Below are positions 25,640 through 35,927 of a stretch of DNA of 64,000 nt, piece by piece. The notes beneath the pieces were generated by a model. That model saw only the letters and a program-made list of their open reading frames with translations. It was not told the DNA's origin and did not search any database. The position numbers and the translations under genes are program-made. This stretch comes from Lentzea fradiae (GTDB taxonomy: Bacteria > Actinomycetota > Actinomycetes > Mycobacteriales > Pseudonocardiaceae). Within the stretch, counting starts at the first letter, position 1. The number at the start of each line of letters is the position of its first letter. The stretch is taken from contig NZ_FNCC01000017.1 in assembly GCF_900100955.1 (NCBI RefSeq), forward strand, positions 124,001-188,000, in the 5' to 3' direction.

Positions 25640-26360
25640 CGCGGGAGGCGAGTGGCCGCGCGGGAGGTTCGAGGTGGGCACCGCCGGTCCGGTGCCGCTC
25701 GGGCGTCGCCGAAGGACGCGTCGGCGGTGGCTGATGTGGAGTCGTGGCGCGACAGTGGCGTGTGGACGGTCGGACCGAGGCGGAAGTGCGATGCCGCGGC
25801 TGAAGGGTGATCCTGGCCTGGCGCGGCTCCCGCTGGACCGGGCGCCGTTCCCACCGCGCCCGTGGTGCCTGGCTGTCGTACCCGGTCACGGCGGGCGTCG
25901 CACCCGAGCCGCACGGCTCGACCCGCGGCCTCGGCAGTCCGCCCGCAGCTGCCCCCGCTCCCCGCAGCCCTCGCTCCCCGCAGCCCCCGCGCCCACAGTC
26001 CCCGCGCCCACAGTCCCCGCGCCCACAGTCCCCGCGCCCACAGCGACCGGCTCCACCTGCCCAGCGGTTCGCGCCATCGCCGCCCCTCGGGCCGGCACCG
26101 GCCCACCAGCCCCACCCGCCCCGCCCTTCTCACCCGACCCGCGCTTCTCACCCACCCCGCCCGGTCTCCCGCACGCGGGCGGAGATCGTGATCGCGGCCA
26201 CGGCTCGCCTGCTCCAATCGCCCAACCTGCCGCACCGGACGGCCGTGTCGAGGGAGACTCACCATGAGAGAAGCGGCGCGCCCCGGCGCGCCCACCCCCG
26301 AGCGGAAAGCACCCGAGCAGCGCCTGAGGGCGCTCCCGAACAGGTAACGGAGTCGTAGTC
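25640..26360. other. Spacer between uvrC and rapZ with a 15-bp tandem repeat
   Basis: 720 bases with no gene I can support. Four near-identical 15-bp units (CCCGCGCCCACAGTC) lie at 25986-26045, the last diverged in its final bases, inside a wider Pro/Arg-codon-rich low-complexity tract. Several frames stay open because of the GC content and give only Pro/Arg- or Gly/Ala-rich products, so none is called. A regulatory role for the rapZ genes is possible. Confidence 0.5.
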
Positions 26361-27239
26361 GTGAACGCGGAGAAGTCCGGCATCGAAGTCGCCGTGGTGA
26401 CCGGGCTGTCCGGCGCGGGCCGCAGCACAGCGGCCAAGTGCCTGGAGGACCTGGGCTGGTTCGTCGTCGACAACCTGCCCCCGGAGCTGATCGCCACGAT
26501 GGTGGAGCTCGGCGCCCAGGCGCGCGGGGCCATCACCAGGGTCGCTGTCGTCATGGACGTGCGCAGCCGCGCGTTCACCGAGGACCTGTCCGCCATCATC
26601 AAGGACCTCGACGCGCGCGGGTACAAGCCGCGCGTGCTCTTCCTGGAGGCCACGGACGCGGTGCTGATCCGCCGGTTCGAGGCGGTGCGGCGTGGTCACC
26701 CGATGCAGGGCGACGGGCGGTTGCAGGACGGCATCGAGGCCGAGCGCATCCTGCTGACACCGCTCAAGCAGGAGGCGGACCTGGTGCTCGACACGTCCGC
26801 GCTGAGCGTGCACCAGCTGCGCGCCAAGATCGAGGACACGTTCGGCACCGAGGCGGCCACCAGGACGCGGGTCACCGTGCTGAGCTTCGGCTACAAGTAC
26901 GGGCTGCCGATGGACGCCGACCTCGTCATGGACGTGCGGTTCCTGCCCAACCCGTTCTGGATCCCCGAGCTGCGCGAGCAGACGGGCCTGGATGGTGAGG
27001 TGCGCAACTACGTGCTGTCCCAGGAGGGCGCGGACGAGTTCCTTGATCGGTACCACGAGCTGCTGAGGCTGATCGGCGCCGGGTACCGGCGTGAGGGCAA
27101 GCGCTACCTGACGCTCGCGATCGGCTGCACGGGTGGCAAGCACCGCAGTGTGGCCCTGAGCGAAGAGCTGGCCGCGAGGCTGGCGAGCGAGGACGGCATG
27201 GCCGTGAAGGTCGTGCACAGGGATCTGGGACGCGAGTGA
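26361..27239 (+). CDS. rapZ: RapZ-family nucleotide-binding protein
   Basis: 292 residues. Walker A GLSGAGRST (15-23) and the C-terminal GCTGGKHRSV are the RapZ/YvcJ hallmarks. In E. coli RapZ binds small RNAs and controls glucosamine-6-phosphate synthase; in Gram-positives the role is unsettled. Co-translated with yvcK (GTGA) and whiA. Confidence 0.95.
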   Translation: MNAEKSGIEVAVVTGLSGAGRSTAAKCLEDLGWFVVDNLPPELIATMVELGAQARGAITRVAVVMDVRSRAFTEDLSAIIKDLDARGYKPRVLFLEATDAVLIRRFEAVRRGHPMQGDGRLQDGIEAERILLTPLKQEADLVLDTSALSVHQLRAKIEDTFGTEAATRTRVTVLSFGYKYGLPMDADLVMDVRFLPNPFWIPELREQTGLDGEVRNYVLSQEGADEFLDRYHELLRLIGAGYRREGKRYLTLAIGCTGGKHRSVALSEELAARLASEDGMAVKVVHRDLGRE

Positions 27240-28213
27240 CGAAGTTGAAAGCTGTTGCTTTGGGCGGCGGGCACGGTCTGCACGCGACGCTGAGCGCGCT
27301 CAAGCGGGTCACCGACGACGTGACGGCCGTGGTGACCGTCGCGGACGACGGGGGCTCGTCGGGGCGGTTGCGGCGTGAGCTCTCCCACCTCCTGCCGCCG
27401 GGCGACCTGCGCAAGGCGATGGCGGCGCTGGCCGGGGACGACGAGTCGAGCAGGCGGTGGGCGGCGCTGTTCGGGCACCGCTTCGGCGGCACGGGCGCGC
27501 TCGCCGGCCACGCCGTCGGCAACCTGGTGATCGCCGGGCTGCTGGAGCAGCTCGGCGACCCGGTCGCGGTGCTCGACGTGACGAGCAGGCTGCTCGGCGT
27601 GCGGGGGCGGGTGCTGCCGATGTCGAACGACCCGCTAGACATCGAGGCCGACGTCATGGGGCTCGACGAGGACGTGACGGACGTCCGGCGCATCCGCGGC
27701 CAGGTCGCCATCGCGACGACACCGGGCCTGGTGCAGCGCATCCGGCTGACCTCCCCGAACGGGCGACCTGTGGGCTGCCCGGAAGCGGTGCAGGCTGTAC
27801 TTGACGCCGATCTTGTGTTACTCGGCCCGGGATCGTGGTTCACCAGCGTGTTGCCGCATCTGCTGGTGCCCGAGCTGCTCGACGCGCTGGTGCGCACGCC
27901 CGCCAAGAAGGCCCTCGTGCTCAACCTCGTCCCCCAACCGGGGGAAACGGCCGGTTTCTCTCCGGAGCGCCACTTGGACGTAGTCTGCGAGCACGCACCC
28001 GAGCTGAAGGTGGACGCGGTGATCGCGGACGTCGACTCGGTCCCCACCCCGGACCGGCTGACGCGAGCCGCCTCGGCGCTGGGGGCGCGGACGCATCTGG
28101 CGAAGATCGCCGCACCGGACGCCGCGGACAGGCATGATCCGGAGGCGCTCGCCAGTTGCCTGAGGCAGGTGGTCGAGGAGACCGGAGTGGGAGGGACGAG
28201 CCCGTGGCGATGA
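27236..28213 (+). CDS. yvcK: YvcK/CuvA-like gluconeogenesis factor
   Basis: 325 residues of the CofD-like fold (ALGGGHGLHATLSALKRVTD, TVADDGGSSGRLR). YvcK proteins bind UDP-sugars and support peptidoglycan synthesis and growth on non-glycolytic carbon sources; the mycobacterial homolog is CuvA. GTG start overlaps the rapZ stop. Confidence 0.94.
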   Translation: MTKLKAVALGGGHGLHATLSALKRVTDDVTAVVTVADDGGSSGRLRRELSHLLPPGDLRKAMAALAGDDESSRRWAALFGHRFGGTGALAGHAVGNLVIAGLLEQLGDPVAVLDVTSRLLGVRGRVLPMSNDPLDIEADVMGLDEDVTDVRRIRGQVAIATTPGLVQRIRLTSPNGRPVGCPEAVQAVLDADLVLLGPGSWFTSVLPHLLVPELLDALVRTPAKKALVLNLVPQPGETAGFSPERHLDVVCEHAPELKVDAVIADVDSVPTPDRLTRAASALGARTHLAKIAAPDAADRHDPEALASCLRQVVEETGVGGTSPWR

Positions 28214-29190
28214 CGTCGGCGGTCAAGGACGAGCTGAGCAGGCTCGCGGTATCCAAGACCTGTTGCCGCCGCGCGGAGGTCTCGTCGCTGCTCAGGTTCG
28301 CCGGTGGGCTGCACATCGTGTCGGGCAGGGTCGTCGTCGAGGCCGAGCTCGACCTGGGGTCGGCCGCGCGCCGTCTCCTCAAGGAGATCCAGGCCCTCTA
28401 CGGCCACCACGCCGAGGTCTTCACGATCCAGGGGAACGGCCTGCGCAAGGGCACCCGCTACGTCGTGCGCGTGGTGAAGGACGGCGAGGGTCTCGCGCGC
28501 CAGACGGGCCTGCTCGACCCGCGCGGCCGCCCGGTCCGCGGCCTGCCCGCCCCCGTCGTGTCCGGGGGCGTGTGCGACGCGGAGGCGGCGTGGCGCGGGG
28601 CGTTCCTCGCCCACGGCTCGCTCACCGAACCGGGCCGCAGCTCCTCGCTGGAGATCACCTGCCCGGGCCCGGAGGCGGCGCTCGCACTGGTCGGCGCCGC
28701 CCGCAGGATGGGCATCGCCTCCAAGTCCCGCGAGGTCCGCGGCGCCGAGCGCGTGGTGATACGAGACGGCGACGCGATCGGCGCCATGCTGACCAAGCTC
28801 GGCGCGCACGACAGCGTGCTGGCCTGGGAGGAACGCCGGATGCGGCGTGAGGTCCGCGCCACCGCGAACCGGCTCGCGAACTTCGACGACGCGAACCTGC
28901 GCCGGTCAGCGCGGGCGGCGGTCGCCGCGGCGGCCAGGGTCGCGCGGGCGCTCGAGATCCTCGGCCCGGAGGCACCGGACCACCTCGCCGCGGCGGGCCA
29001 GCTCCGGCTGGCGCACCGGCAGGCGTCGCTGGAGGAGCTCGGGCAGCTGTCCGACCCGCAGATGACCAAGGACGCGGTCGCCGGCCGGATCAGGCGCCTG
29101 CTCGCGATGGCCGACAAGCGGGCCAAGGACCTGGGGCTGCCGGACACGGAGTCCGCGGTCACGGCCGAGATGCTCGAAGCCGAGGTCTGA
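28204..29190 (+). CDS. whiA: WhiA sporulation/cell-division regulator
   Basis: 328 residues: LAGLIDADG-like N-terminal domain (MTSAVKDELSR, EVSSLLRFAGGLHIVSGRVV) and a C-terminal HTH (LGQLSDPQMTKDAVAGRIRR). With WhiB it activates division genes for sporulation septation in streptomycetes. GTG at 28204 follows GGAGGGACGAGCC and overlaps the end of yvcK by 10 bases. Confidence 0.95.
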   Translation: MAMTSAVKDELSRLAVSKTCCRRAEVSSLLRFAGGLHIVSGRVVVEAELDLGSAARRLLKEIQALYGHHAEVFTIQGNGLRKGTRYVVRVVKDGEGLARQTGLLDPRGRPVRGLPAPVVSGGVCDAEAAWRGAFLAHGSLTEPGRSSSLEITCPGPEAALALVGAARRMGIASKSREVRGAERVVIRDGDAIGAMLTKLGAHDSVLAWEERRMRREVRATANRLANFDDANLRRSARAAVAAAARVARALEILGPEAPDHLAAAGQLRLAHRQASLEELGQLSDPQMTKDAVAGRIRRLLAMADKRAKDLGLPDTESAVTAEMLEAEV

Positions 29191-29331
29191 CCGGCCGGGT
29201 CCGGCCGGGCAAAGCAGCTGGGCGGGACCGGCGGGCGGGGTTCGGCCAGGCGTCGTCTCTCCGGCCGCCTCTGCTCGCCCTCCGGTTCGCCACCCGACCG
29301 CCTCCGGACCGCTCTCGACTGCCTCCGGCCG

Positions 29332-31683
29332 TCAGGGCGTGTGCCTGCCCGCCCAGACGGCGAGCTGGGCTCGTGACCGCAGGCCCAGCTTCGACCTGGC
29401 CTGCGTCACGTGACGGGCGACGGTGTGGGGTGAGATCCCCAGCCGTTGCCCGATCTGCCGGTTCGTCAGGCCCTCGGCCACCAGGCTCGCGACGTGCAGC
29501 TCGCGCGCCGAGACCAGGCCCTCGCCCGCGTCGGCGCCGGGTGGGTCGGCCAGGGCGTAGGCCACGGCCTGCGCCAGCGACATGCGTTCGCCCATCGACT
29601 CGGCGGCGCGCAGTCTGGCGGCCGGGACGCGGTCGCGGCACACGTCCCTCGCCCGGTCGAGCAACGTCTGCCAGTACGGCTCGGCGCGGAAGTCGAAGCG
29701 GGTGCGGACCACGGACGCCGCGGTCAAGAGCGACAGCGCGCGTTCGTCGTCGGCTCCCACGCCGACGAAGCCCAGCGCGAGCCCTTCCAGGTCGTAGAAC
29801 TGGTCCATCGGGTGCGCGGAGCCCCGTTGCAGGCTCTCCCGGAACAGCACCACGGCTTCGTCGAAGTCCTTGCGCGCCAACGCGATCGCGCCCGCCGTGT
29901 GCAGGGTCGAGTTCAGCATGTGCGGCAGGCCGACCAGGCGCATCAAGGTCAGCGACTCGCGCACCAGCGGCTCCGCCAGTTCGGCTTCGCCGTGTTGCAG
30001 CAGGGTCCAGCCGTAGGAGTTGAGCAGGACGGCCCGCGCGAGTTTGTCGCCCGGCCCGCGCATGAGGTCCACGGCCTCGTCGAACAGCCGCCACGCCTCC
30101 CGCTGGTCGCCGACGTGGGCCTCGGCGGAGGCCAGCACCTCCAGCGCGCGGGCCAGCGTGCCGGGGCGGCCCGCGCCCGCCCGTTCGATCTCCAGCGACT
30201 CCCGCGCGAAGCGGCGGGTCGCCTCCCAGCCGCCGCGGATGCGGTGGTGCATCGCCGTGAGCACCGTCAGGACGCTGCGGTACGCCGGGGGAACGGGCCT
30301 GGTCAGAGCGCTGTGCAGCAGCTCGGTGGGGGCGCCGCGCGGCCCGCGGGGCGTGGACGTGTACGCGGTGGCGACGACGGTGAGCGCGTGCCGGGGCCAG
30401 TCGCTCAGCTCCGCGGTGCGGGTCACGGCCAGCTCGATCAGCCCGGCGTTGCGCTCCAGGCGCAGCACCACGGGCGGCGCCGGGAAGAAGCGGGAGATCT
30501 CCGGCTCGACGACCGAGCACACCCACTCGACCACGCGGTCCGCCACGAGGGAGACCTCGTCGCACTCCACGGCCCGTTCACGGCAGTACAGGCGCACGGA
30601 CTCGAGCTGCCGGAACGTCACGTGCCCGTCGGCCCGGTCGACCACCAGCAGCGACTTCTGCTCCAGCCCCGCCAGCAGCTCCAGGGCGTCGTCCACGTCG
30701 CACACCGCGCTCGCGACACCCAGGTCGAACGGGACGCCGAGGACGGCGAGGCGGCGGCAGGCGGCCTGTTCGGCGGGGGAGAGGAGGTCGTAGCTCCAGC
30801 CGATCGCCGCGCGCAGGGTCCGGTGGCGGTCGTCGGCGGTGCGGGGGCCGCCGGTGAGCAGCGCCAGCCGGTCGCCGAGCCTGGCCAGGACGTCGGCGGG
30901 GGAGAGGACCGTGATGCGGCGCGCGGCCAGCTCGACGGCCAGCGGCATCCCGTCGAGCGACCGGCACACGGCGACCACGTCCGCGACGTTGGACGCGTCG
31001 ATCTCGAACGAGCGGTCCACGGCCACGGCGCGGTCGCGGAACAGCACCACCGCGTCGTGGCGCAGCGCCTCGGCGACGTCGGCGTCCACGGGCGGCAGGC
31101 CCAGCTCCCCGACCGCGAAGACGCGTTCGCCCGCCAGCCGCAGCGGTTCCCGCGACGTCACCAGCACGCGCAGCTGCGGGCACCGGTCCAGCAGCTCCGC
31201 CACCACGCCGGCGACCTCGGCCAGCAGGTGCTCGCAGTTGTCCAGCACGAGCAACGGGCGCCGGTGCCGGTCGACCTCGGCGACCACCGAGTCGAGCACC
31301 GAGCGGTTGGGCAGCCGGTGCGCGCCGACCGCCTGGTGGATCGCCCCGACGGCGTCGGAGACCGGGGCCAGCGCGGCCCACCACACCTGGTCCGCGCGCC
31401 TGCCCGCGTGCTGCGCGGCCAGCCTCGTCTTGCCCGCCCCGGCGGGCCCCACCAGCGACACGAGCCGCGCCGAGCCGAGCCGCGCGAGCGCCGCCAGCTC
31501 CTCGCGGCGGCCCACGAAGCTGTCGAGCGGCCTCGGCAGCGTCGAACCGGGTGGCGCCTCGCCGCGCGTGGAGGCGCGTTCGCGGTAGGCGCGCTGGCGG
31601 CACGCGTTGGAGCAGTAACGGCGTCCTTGAGCGGCTTCGGAAAGCGGGGTGCGACAGGTCGCGCAGGCGGCGATGGCCGTCAT
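29332..31683 (-). CDS. Large LuxR-family STAND regulator with N-terminal zinc-binding segment
   Basis: 783 residues. Cysteines C7, C10, C24 and C28 (CATC ... CSNAC) form a probable zinc site, followed by an AAA/STAND ATPase (Walker A GPAGAGKT about 79-86, LLVLDNCEHLL), a helical TPR-like middle and a C-terminal LuxR HTH (SLVAEGLTNRQIGQRLGISP). Signal and targets unknown. ATG at 31683 starts just before the Cys cluster. It interrupts the usual whiA-gap neighbourhood and is convergent with whiA; the 141-base gap between them holds no gene. Confidence 0.9.
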   Translation of the reverse strand: MTAIAACATCRTPLSEAAQGRRYCSNACRQRAYRERASTRGEAPPGSTLPRPLDSFVGRREELAALARLGSARLVSLVGPAGAGKTRLAAQHAGRRADQVWWAALAPVSDAVGAIHQAVGAHRLPNRSVLDSVVAEVDRHRRPLLVLDNCEHLLAEVAGVVAELLDRCPQLRVLVTSREPLRLAGERVFAVGELGLPPVDADVAEALRHDAVVLFRDRAVAVDRSFEIDASNVADVVAVCRSLDGMPLAVELAARRITVLSPADVLARLGDRLALLTGGPRTADDRHRTLRAAIGWSYDLLSPAEQAACRRLAVLGVPFDLGVASAVCDVDDALELLAGLEQKSLLVVDRADGHVTFRQLESVRLYCRERAVECDEVSLVADRVVEWVCSVVEPEISRFFPAPPVVLRLERNAGLIELAVTRTAELSDWPRHALTVVATAYTSTPRGPRGAPTELLHSALTRPVPPAYRSVLTVLTAMHHRIRGGWEATRRFARESLEIERAGAGRPGTLARALEVLASAEAHVGDQREAWRLFDEAVDLMRGPGDKLARAVLLNSYGWTLLQHGEAELAEPLVRESLTLMRLVGLPHMLNSTLHTAGAIALARKDFDEAVVLFRESLQRGSAHPMDQFYDLEGLALGFVGVGADDERALSLLTAASVVRTRFDFRAEPYWQTLLDRARDVCRDRVPAARLRAAESMGERMSLAQAVAYALADPPGADAGEGLVSARELHVASLVAEGLTNRQIGQRLGISPHTVARHVTQARSKLGLRSRAQLAVWAGRHTP

Positions 31684-31773
31684 GGACAGTGACCGTACCG
31701 CTGTGTAACGAGCCGTAACAGCCGCTGTTTCGGAGTATTGAACCGTCTCGCCGGGCGCGGACACCATTTCGTC

Positions 31774-31986
31774 ATGACGGGGAAGCAGGACCAGGGGACC
31801 GGTTCGCGGCTCGTGCCGCCGAGCGACCGGCAGGTGGTGGACGAGTGGCTCGCGCGGATCACGGCCGTGGTGGGCGAGGGCGCGGCGGAGGACAGCCCGG
31901 AGGCGTGCCGCACCGCCGCGGAGGCCGCGGAGGAGCTGAGCGCCTACCTCTGGATGCTCCGCGCCTCACGCCGCCGAACGGCCTAG
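31774..31986 (+). CDS. Small hypothetical protein (70 aa)
   Basis: 70 residues, acidic, helical, starting MTGKQDQGTGSRLVPPSDRQ, with consistent G/C third positions that support coding. No recognised family. Divergent from the LuxR regulator; an inverted repeat AGAC...GTCT follows its stop before the gap promoter. No clear ribosome site precedes the ATG. Confidence 0.5.
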   Translation: MTGKQDQGTGSRLVPPSDRQVVDEWLARITAVVGEGAAEDSPEACRTAAEAAEELSAYLWMLRASRRRTA

Positions 31987-32101
31987 TCAGACCCAGTTTG
32001 TCTGGTTCGATCAAGAGATACTGACTATCCCTGTGACCAGCGACGCAGTTCTCCGGCTAGGGTGGGCGTGTTCCTACCAAGCTGAACGCAAGGAGTCAGT
32101 C

Positions 32102-33106
<1,005 letters not shown>

Positions 33107-33123
33107 GCAGGGACGGGAAGTCA

Positions 33124-34317
33124 GTGAAGACTCTCAGCGACCTGCTCGCCGAGGGTGTCTCGGGTCGGCGCGTCCTCGTGCGCGCCGACCTGAACGTCCC
33201 CCTCGACGGAGACAAGATCACCGACGACGGCCGCGTCCGCGCGTCGGTGCCGACGATCAAGGCGCTCGCCGACGCGGGTGCCCGCGTGGTCGTCACCGCC
33301 CACCTCGGCCGCCCCAAGGGCGAGCCGGACCCGAAGTTCTCCCTCGCGCCCGCCGTCGCCCGCCTCGGTGAGCTGCTCGGTGCCGAGGTCCCGCTCGCGA
33401 GCGACCTCGTCGGCCCGTCCGCCACGTCCGTGGTCGGCGCGCTGACCGACGGTGGCGTCGTCATGCTGGAGAACGTCCGCTTCGACGCCCGCGAGACCTC
33501 CAAGGTCGACGCGGAGCGCGAGGAGCTGGCCGACGAGCTGGCGTCGTTCGCCGACGCGTTCGTGTCCGACGGCTTCGGTGTCGTGCACCGCAAGCAGGCG
33601 TCGGTCTACGACGTGGCGAGCAAGCTGCCCGCCTACGTCGGCGGACTGGTCGAGGCCGAGCTGGGTGTGCTGCGCAAGCTCACCGACGACCTGGAGCGCC
33701 CGTACGTCGTGGTGCTCGGCGGCGCGAAGGTCTCCGACAAGCTCGGCGTCATCGCGAACCTGCTGGGCAAGGTCGACAAGCTGCTCATCGGCGGCGGCAT
33801 GGCGTACACGTTCCTCAAGGCCCAGGGCCATGAGGTCGGCACGTCGCTGCTCCAGGAGGACCAGCTCGACCAGGTGAAGGGCTTCCTCGCGGAGGCCGAG
33901 AAGCGCGGCGTCGAGCTCGTGCTCCCGGTCGACGTGCTCGTCACCGCCGAGTTCGGCAACGTCGAGCACGAGGTCGTCGGCACCGACGCGATCCCCGCGG
34001 ACAAGATGGGCCTCGACATCGGCCCGAAGTCCCGCGAGCTGTTCGCGTCGAAGCTCGCCGACGCCAAGACCGTGTTCTGGAACGGCCCCACGGGCGTCTT
34101 CGAGATCGAGACCTACTCCGGCGGCACCCGTGCCGTCGCGGAGGCCCTCGTGAAGTCGGACGCGTTCACCGTCGTCGGCGGTGGCGACTCGGCCGCCGCG
34201 GTGCGGGCCCTCGGCCTGCCCGAGGACGGCTTCTCGCACATCTCCACCGGTGGTGGCGCCTCCCTCGAGTTCCTGGAGGGCAAGGAGCTCCCCGGCATCA
34301 GCGTCTTGGAGTCCTGA
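33124..34317 (+). CDS. pgk: Phosphoglycerate kinase
   Basis: 397 residues. VLVRADLNVPLDG, HLGRPKGEPDPKFSLAP and VLGGAKVSDKLGVI are the N-terminal and hinge motifs; GGGDSAAAV near the end is the nucleotide loop. GTG after GGGACGGGAAGTCA, 17 bases after gap; its TGA overlaps the tpiA ATG. Confidence 0.98.
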   Translation: MKTLSDLLAEGVSGRRVLVRADLNVPLDGDKITDDGRVRASVPTIKALADAGARVVVTAHLGRPKGEPDPKFSLAPAVARLGELLGAEVPLASDLVGPSATSVVGALTDGGVVMLENVRFDARETSKVDAEREELADELASFADAFVSDGFGVVHRKQASVYDVASKLPAYVGGLVEAELGVLRKLTDDLERPYVVVLGGAKVSDKLGVIANLLGKVDKLLIGGGMAYTFLKAQGHEVGTSLLQEDQLDQVKGFLAEAEKRGVELVLPVDVLVTAEFGNVEHEVVGTDAIPADKMGLDIGPKSRELFASKLADAKTVFWNGPTGVFEIETYSGGTRAVAEALVKSDAFTVVGGGDSAAAVRALGLPEDGFSHISTGGGASLEFLEGKELPGISVLES

Positions 34318-35105
34318 TGGCAGCCCGGCTCCCGCTCATCGCGGGCAACTGGAAGATGAACCTCAACCACCTCGAGGCGATCGGCCTCGTGCAGAAGATC
34401 GCCTTCTCCCTGCCGGAGAAGTACTTCGCCAAGGTCGAGGTGGCCGTCCTCCCGCCGTTCGTCGACATCCGCAGCATCCAGACGCTGGTCGACGGCGACA
34501 AGCTGCTGATCAAGTACGGCGCGCAGGACATCTCGCGGCACGACTCCGGTGCCTACACCGGTGAGGTGTCCGGCCCGATGCTCAAGAAGCTCGGCTGCCA
34601 CTACGTGGTGGTCGGCCACTCCGAGCGCCGCGAGTACCACGGCGAGACCGACGCGGTCGTCAACGCGAAGGTCAAGGCCGCGCTCAAGCACGAGGTCACC
34701 CCGATCTTCTGCTTCGGCGAGAAGCTCGACGTGCGTGAGGCCAAGGGCCACTTGGAGCTGGTGCGCCAGCAGCTGGAGGACGGTCTGAAGGGCCTCACCG
34801 CCGAGCAGGTCGCCAAGGTCGTGTTCGCCTACGAGCCGGTGTGGGCGATCGGCACGGGCAAGACCGCGTCGTCCGCCGACGCGCAGGAGGTGTGCTCGCT
34901 GGTCCGCTCGTACGTGGCGGAGAAGTACGGCGAGGAGACCGCGGCCGTCGTGCGCGTGCTCTACGGCGGCTCGGTGAAGTCGTCCAACATCGGCGAGCTG
35001 ATCCAGCAGAAGGACGTCGACGGTGCTCTCGTCGGCGGAGCGAGCCTGCAGGCGGATGAATTCACCAAGCTCTGCGCATTGGCTGCCGGCGGGCCTCTAC
35101 CCTAA
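34317..35105 (+). CDS. tpiA: Triosephosphate isomerase
   Basis: 262 residues. GNWKMN at the N-terminus, VVGHSERREY for the catalytic His, and YEPVWAIGTGKTAS with the catalytic Glu and mobile loop. Interconverts dihydroxyacetone phosphate and glyceraldehyde 3-phosphate. Overlaps pgk by TGATG. Confidence 0.98.
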   Translation: MAARLPLIAGNWKMNLNHLEAIGLVQKIAFSLPEKYFAKVEVAVLPPFVDIRSIQTLVDGDKLLIKYGAQDISRHDSGAYTGEVSGPMLKKLGCHYVVVGHSERREYHGETDAVVNAKVKAALKHEVTPIFCFGEKLDVREAKGHLELVRQQLEDGLKGLTAEQVAKVVFAYEPVWAIGTGKTASSADAQEVCSLVRSYVAEKYGEETAAVVRVLYGGSVKSSNIGELIQQKDVDGALVGGASLQADEFTKLCALAAGGPLP

Positions 35106-35199
35106 GTTGATCTGGATTGCTCACTAACACCACTGGTTGCACACGTTCGGCAGTCGAACAGGTACTCTATGGCGTCGGCTGCCTGACAGCGAGGAAGAA

Positions 35200-35439
35200 A
35201 TGATCCTGTTCCTGCAGATCCTGTTGATCGTTACCAGCGTGCTGCTGGTGCTGCTCGTGCTGCTGCACCGCGGCCGTGGTGGCGGCCTGTCCTCGCTGTT
35301 CGGCGGCGGTATGCAGTCGAGTCTGTCCGGTTCCTCCGTTGTCGAGAAGAACCTCGACCGCCTGACGCTGTTCGTCGGCGCGGTCTGGGTCATCGCCATC
35401 GTGGGCATCGGGCTGCTGGTCAAGCTCCCCGGAGCCTGA
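35200..35439 (+). CDS. secG: Preprotein translocase subunit SecG
   Basis: 79 residues with two membrane helices (LQILLIVTSVLLVLLVLLHR and FVGAVWVIAIVGIGLLVKL) joined by a GGGLSSLFGGG loop, the SecG pattern. Part of the SecYEG channel. ATG at 35200 follows GAGGAAGAA. Confidence 0.95.
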   Translation: MILFLQILLIVTSVLLVLLVLLHRGRGGGLSSLFGGGMQSSLSGSSVVEKNLDRLTLFVGAVWVIAIVGIGLLVKLPGA

Positions 35440-35505
35440 TCAACCGTTCAGCGGCAGAAGCCCTCCGGGGCTTGGGGTAACCACTTGGTGGGGGTGTAAC
35501 GGTCG

Positions 35506-35850
35506 ATGTCCGGTGGTAACGCGATTCGCGGTACCCGCGTCGGCGCAGGCCCGATGGGTGAGTCGGAGCGCGGCGAGTCCGCGCCCCGTCGTCGGGTGTC
35601 GTACTGGTGCGCGAACGGTCACGAGTCCCGGCCTTCCTTCGCGGTCGACGCGGAGGTTCCGGAGAACTGGGACTGCCCGCGCTGCGGCCTGCCGGCAGGT
35701 CGTGACGAGCAGACGCCACCCGCGCCTCCGCGCAACGAGCCGTACAAGACGCACCTCGCGTACGTGAAGGAACGCCGTTCCGATGCGGACGGCGAGGCGA
35801 TCCTCGAAGAGGCTCTCGCCAAGCTGCGCCGTCAGCGCGAGGAGCCGTAG
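35506..35850 (+). CDS. rbpA: RNA polymerase-binding protein RbpA
   Basis: 114 residues: N-terminal basic tail, a zinc core (YWCANGH ... CPRCGLPAG) and a C-terminal helix region (EPYKTHLAYVKERR) that contacts the principal sigma factor. RbpA stabilises open promoter complexes in actinobacteria. Followed by a strong terminator. Confidence 0.95.
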   Translation: MSGGNAIRGTRVGAGPMGESERGESAPRRRVSYWCANGHESRPSFAVDAEVPENWDCPRCGLPAGRDEQTPPAPPRNEPYKTHLAYVKERRSDADGEAILEEALAKLRRQREEP

Positions 35851-35871
35851 GCTCCGGGTTCGAACAAGGTC

Positions 35872-35914
35872 AACGCAGAAGGTCCCCTCCGCCGCGGAGG
35901 GGACCTTCTGCGTT
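35872..35914. terminator. Strong bidirectional terminator after rbpA
   Basis: 20-bp perfect arms (35872-35891 and 35895-35914) with a 3-base loop, between convergent rbpA and the leftward surface-protein gene; it ends in TTGTT on the plus side. Confidence 0.9.
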
Positions 35915-35927
35915 GTTCTCGACAGGG

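Noticed and set aside
25807..26358. Pro/Arg-rich open frame between uvrC and rapZ
   Set aside because: Several overlapping frames are equally open, the product is low complexity and there is no ribosome site or family similarity.
35145..35159. GTTCG-GCAGT-CGAAC near secG as a LexA box
   Set aside because: The arms are in the reverse orientation to the actinobacterial SOS box and the centre does not fit.
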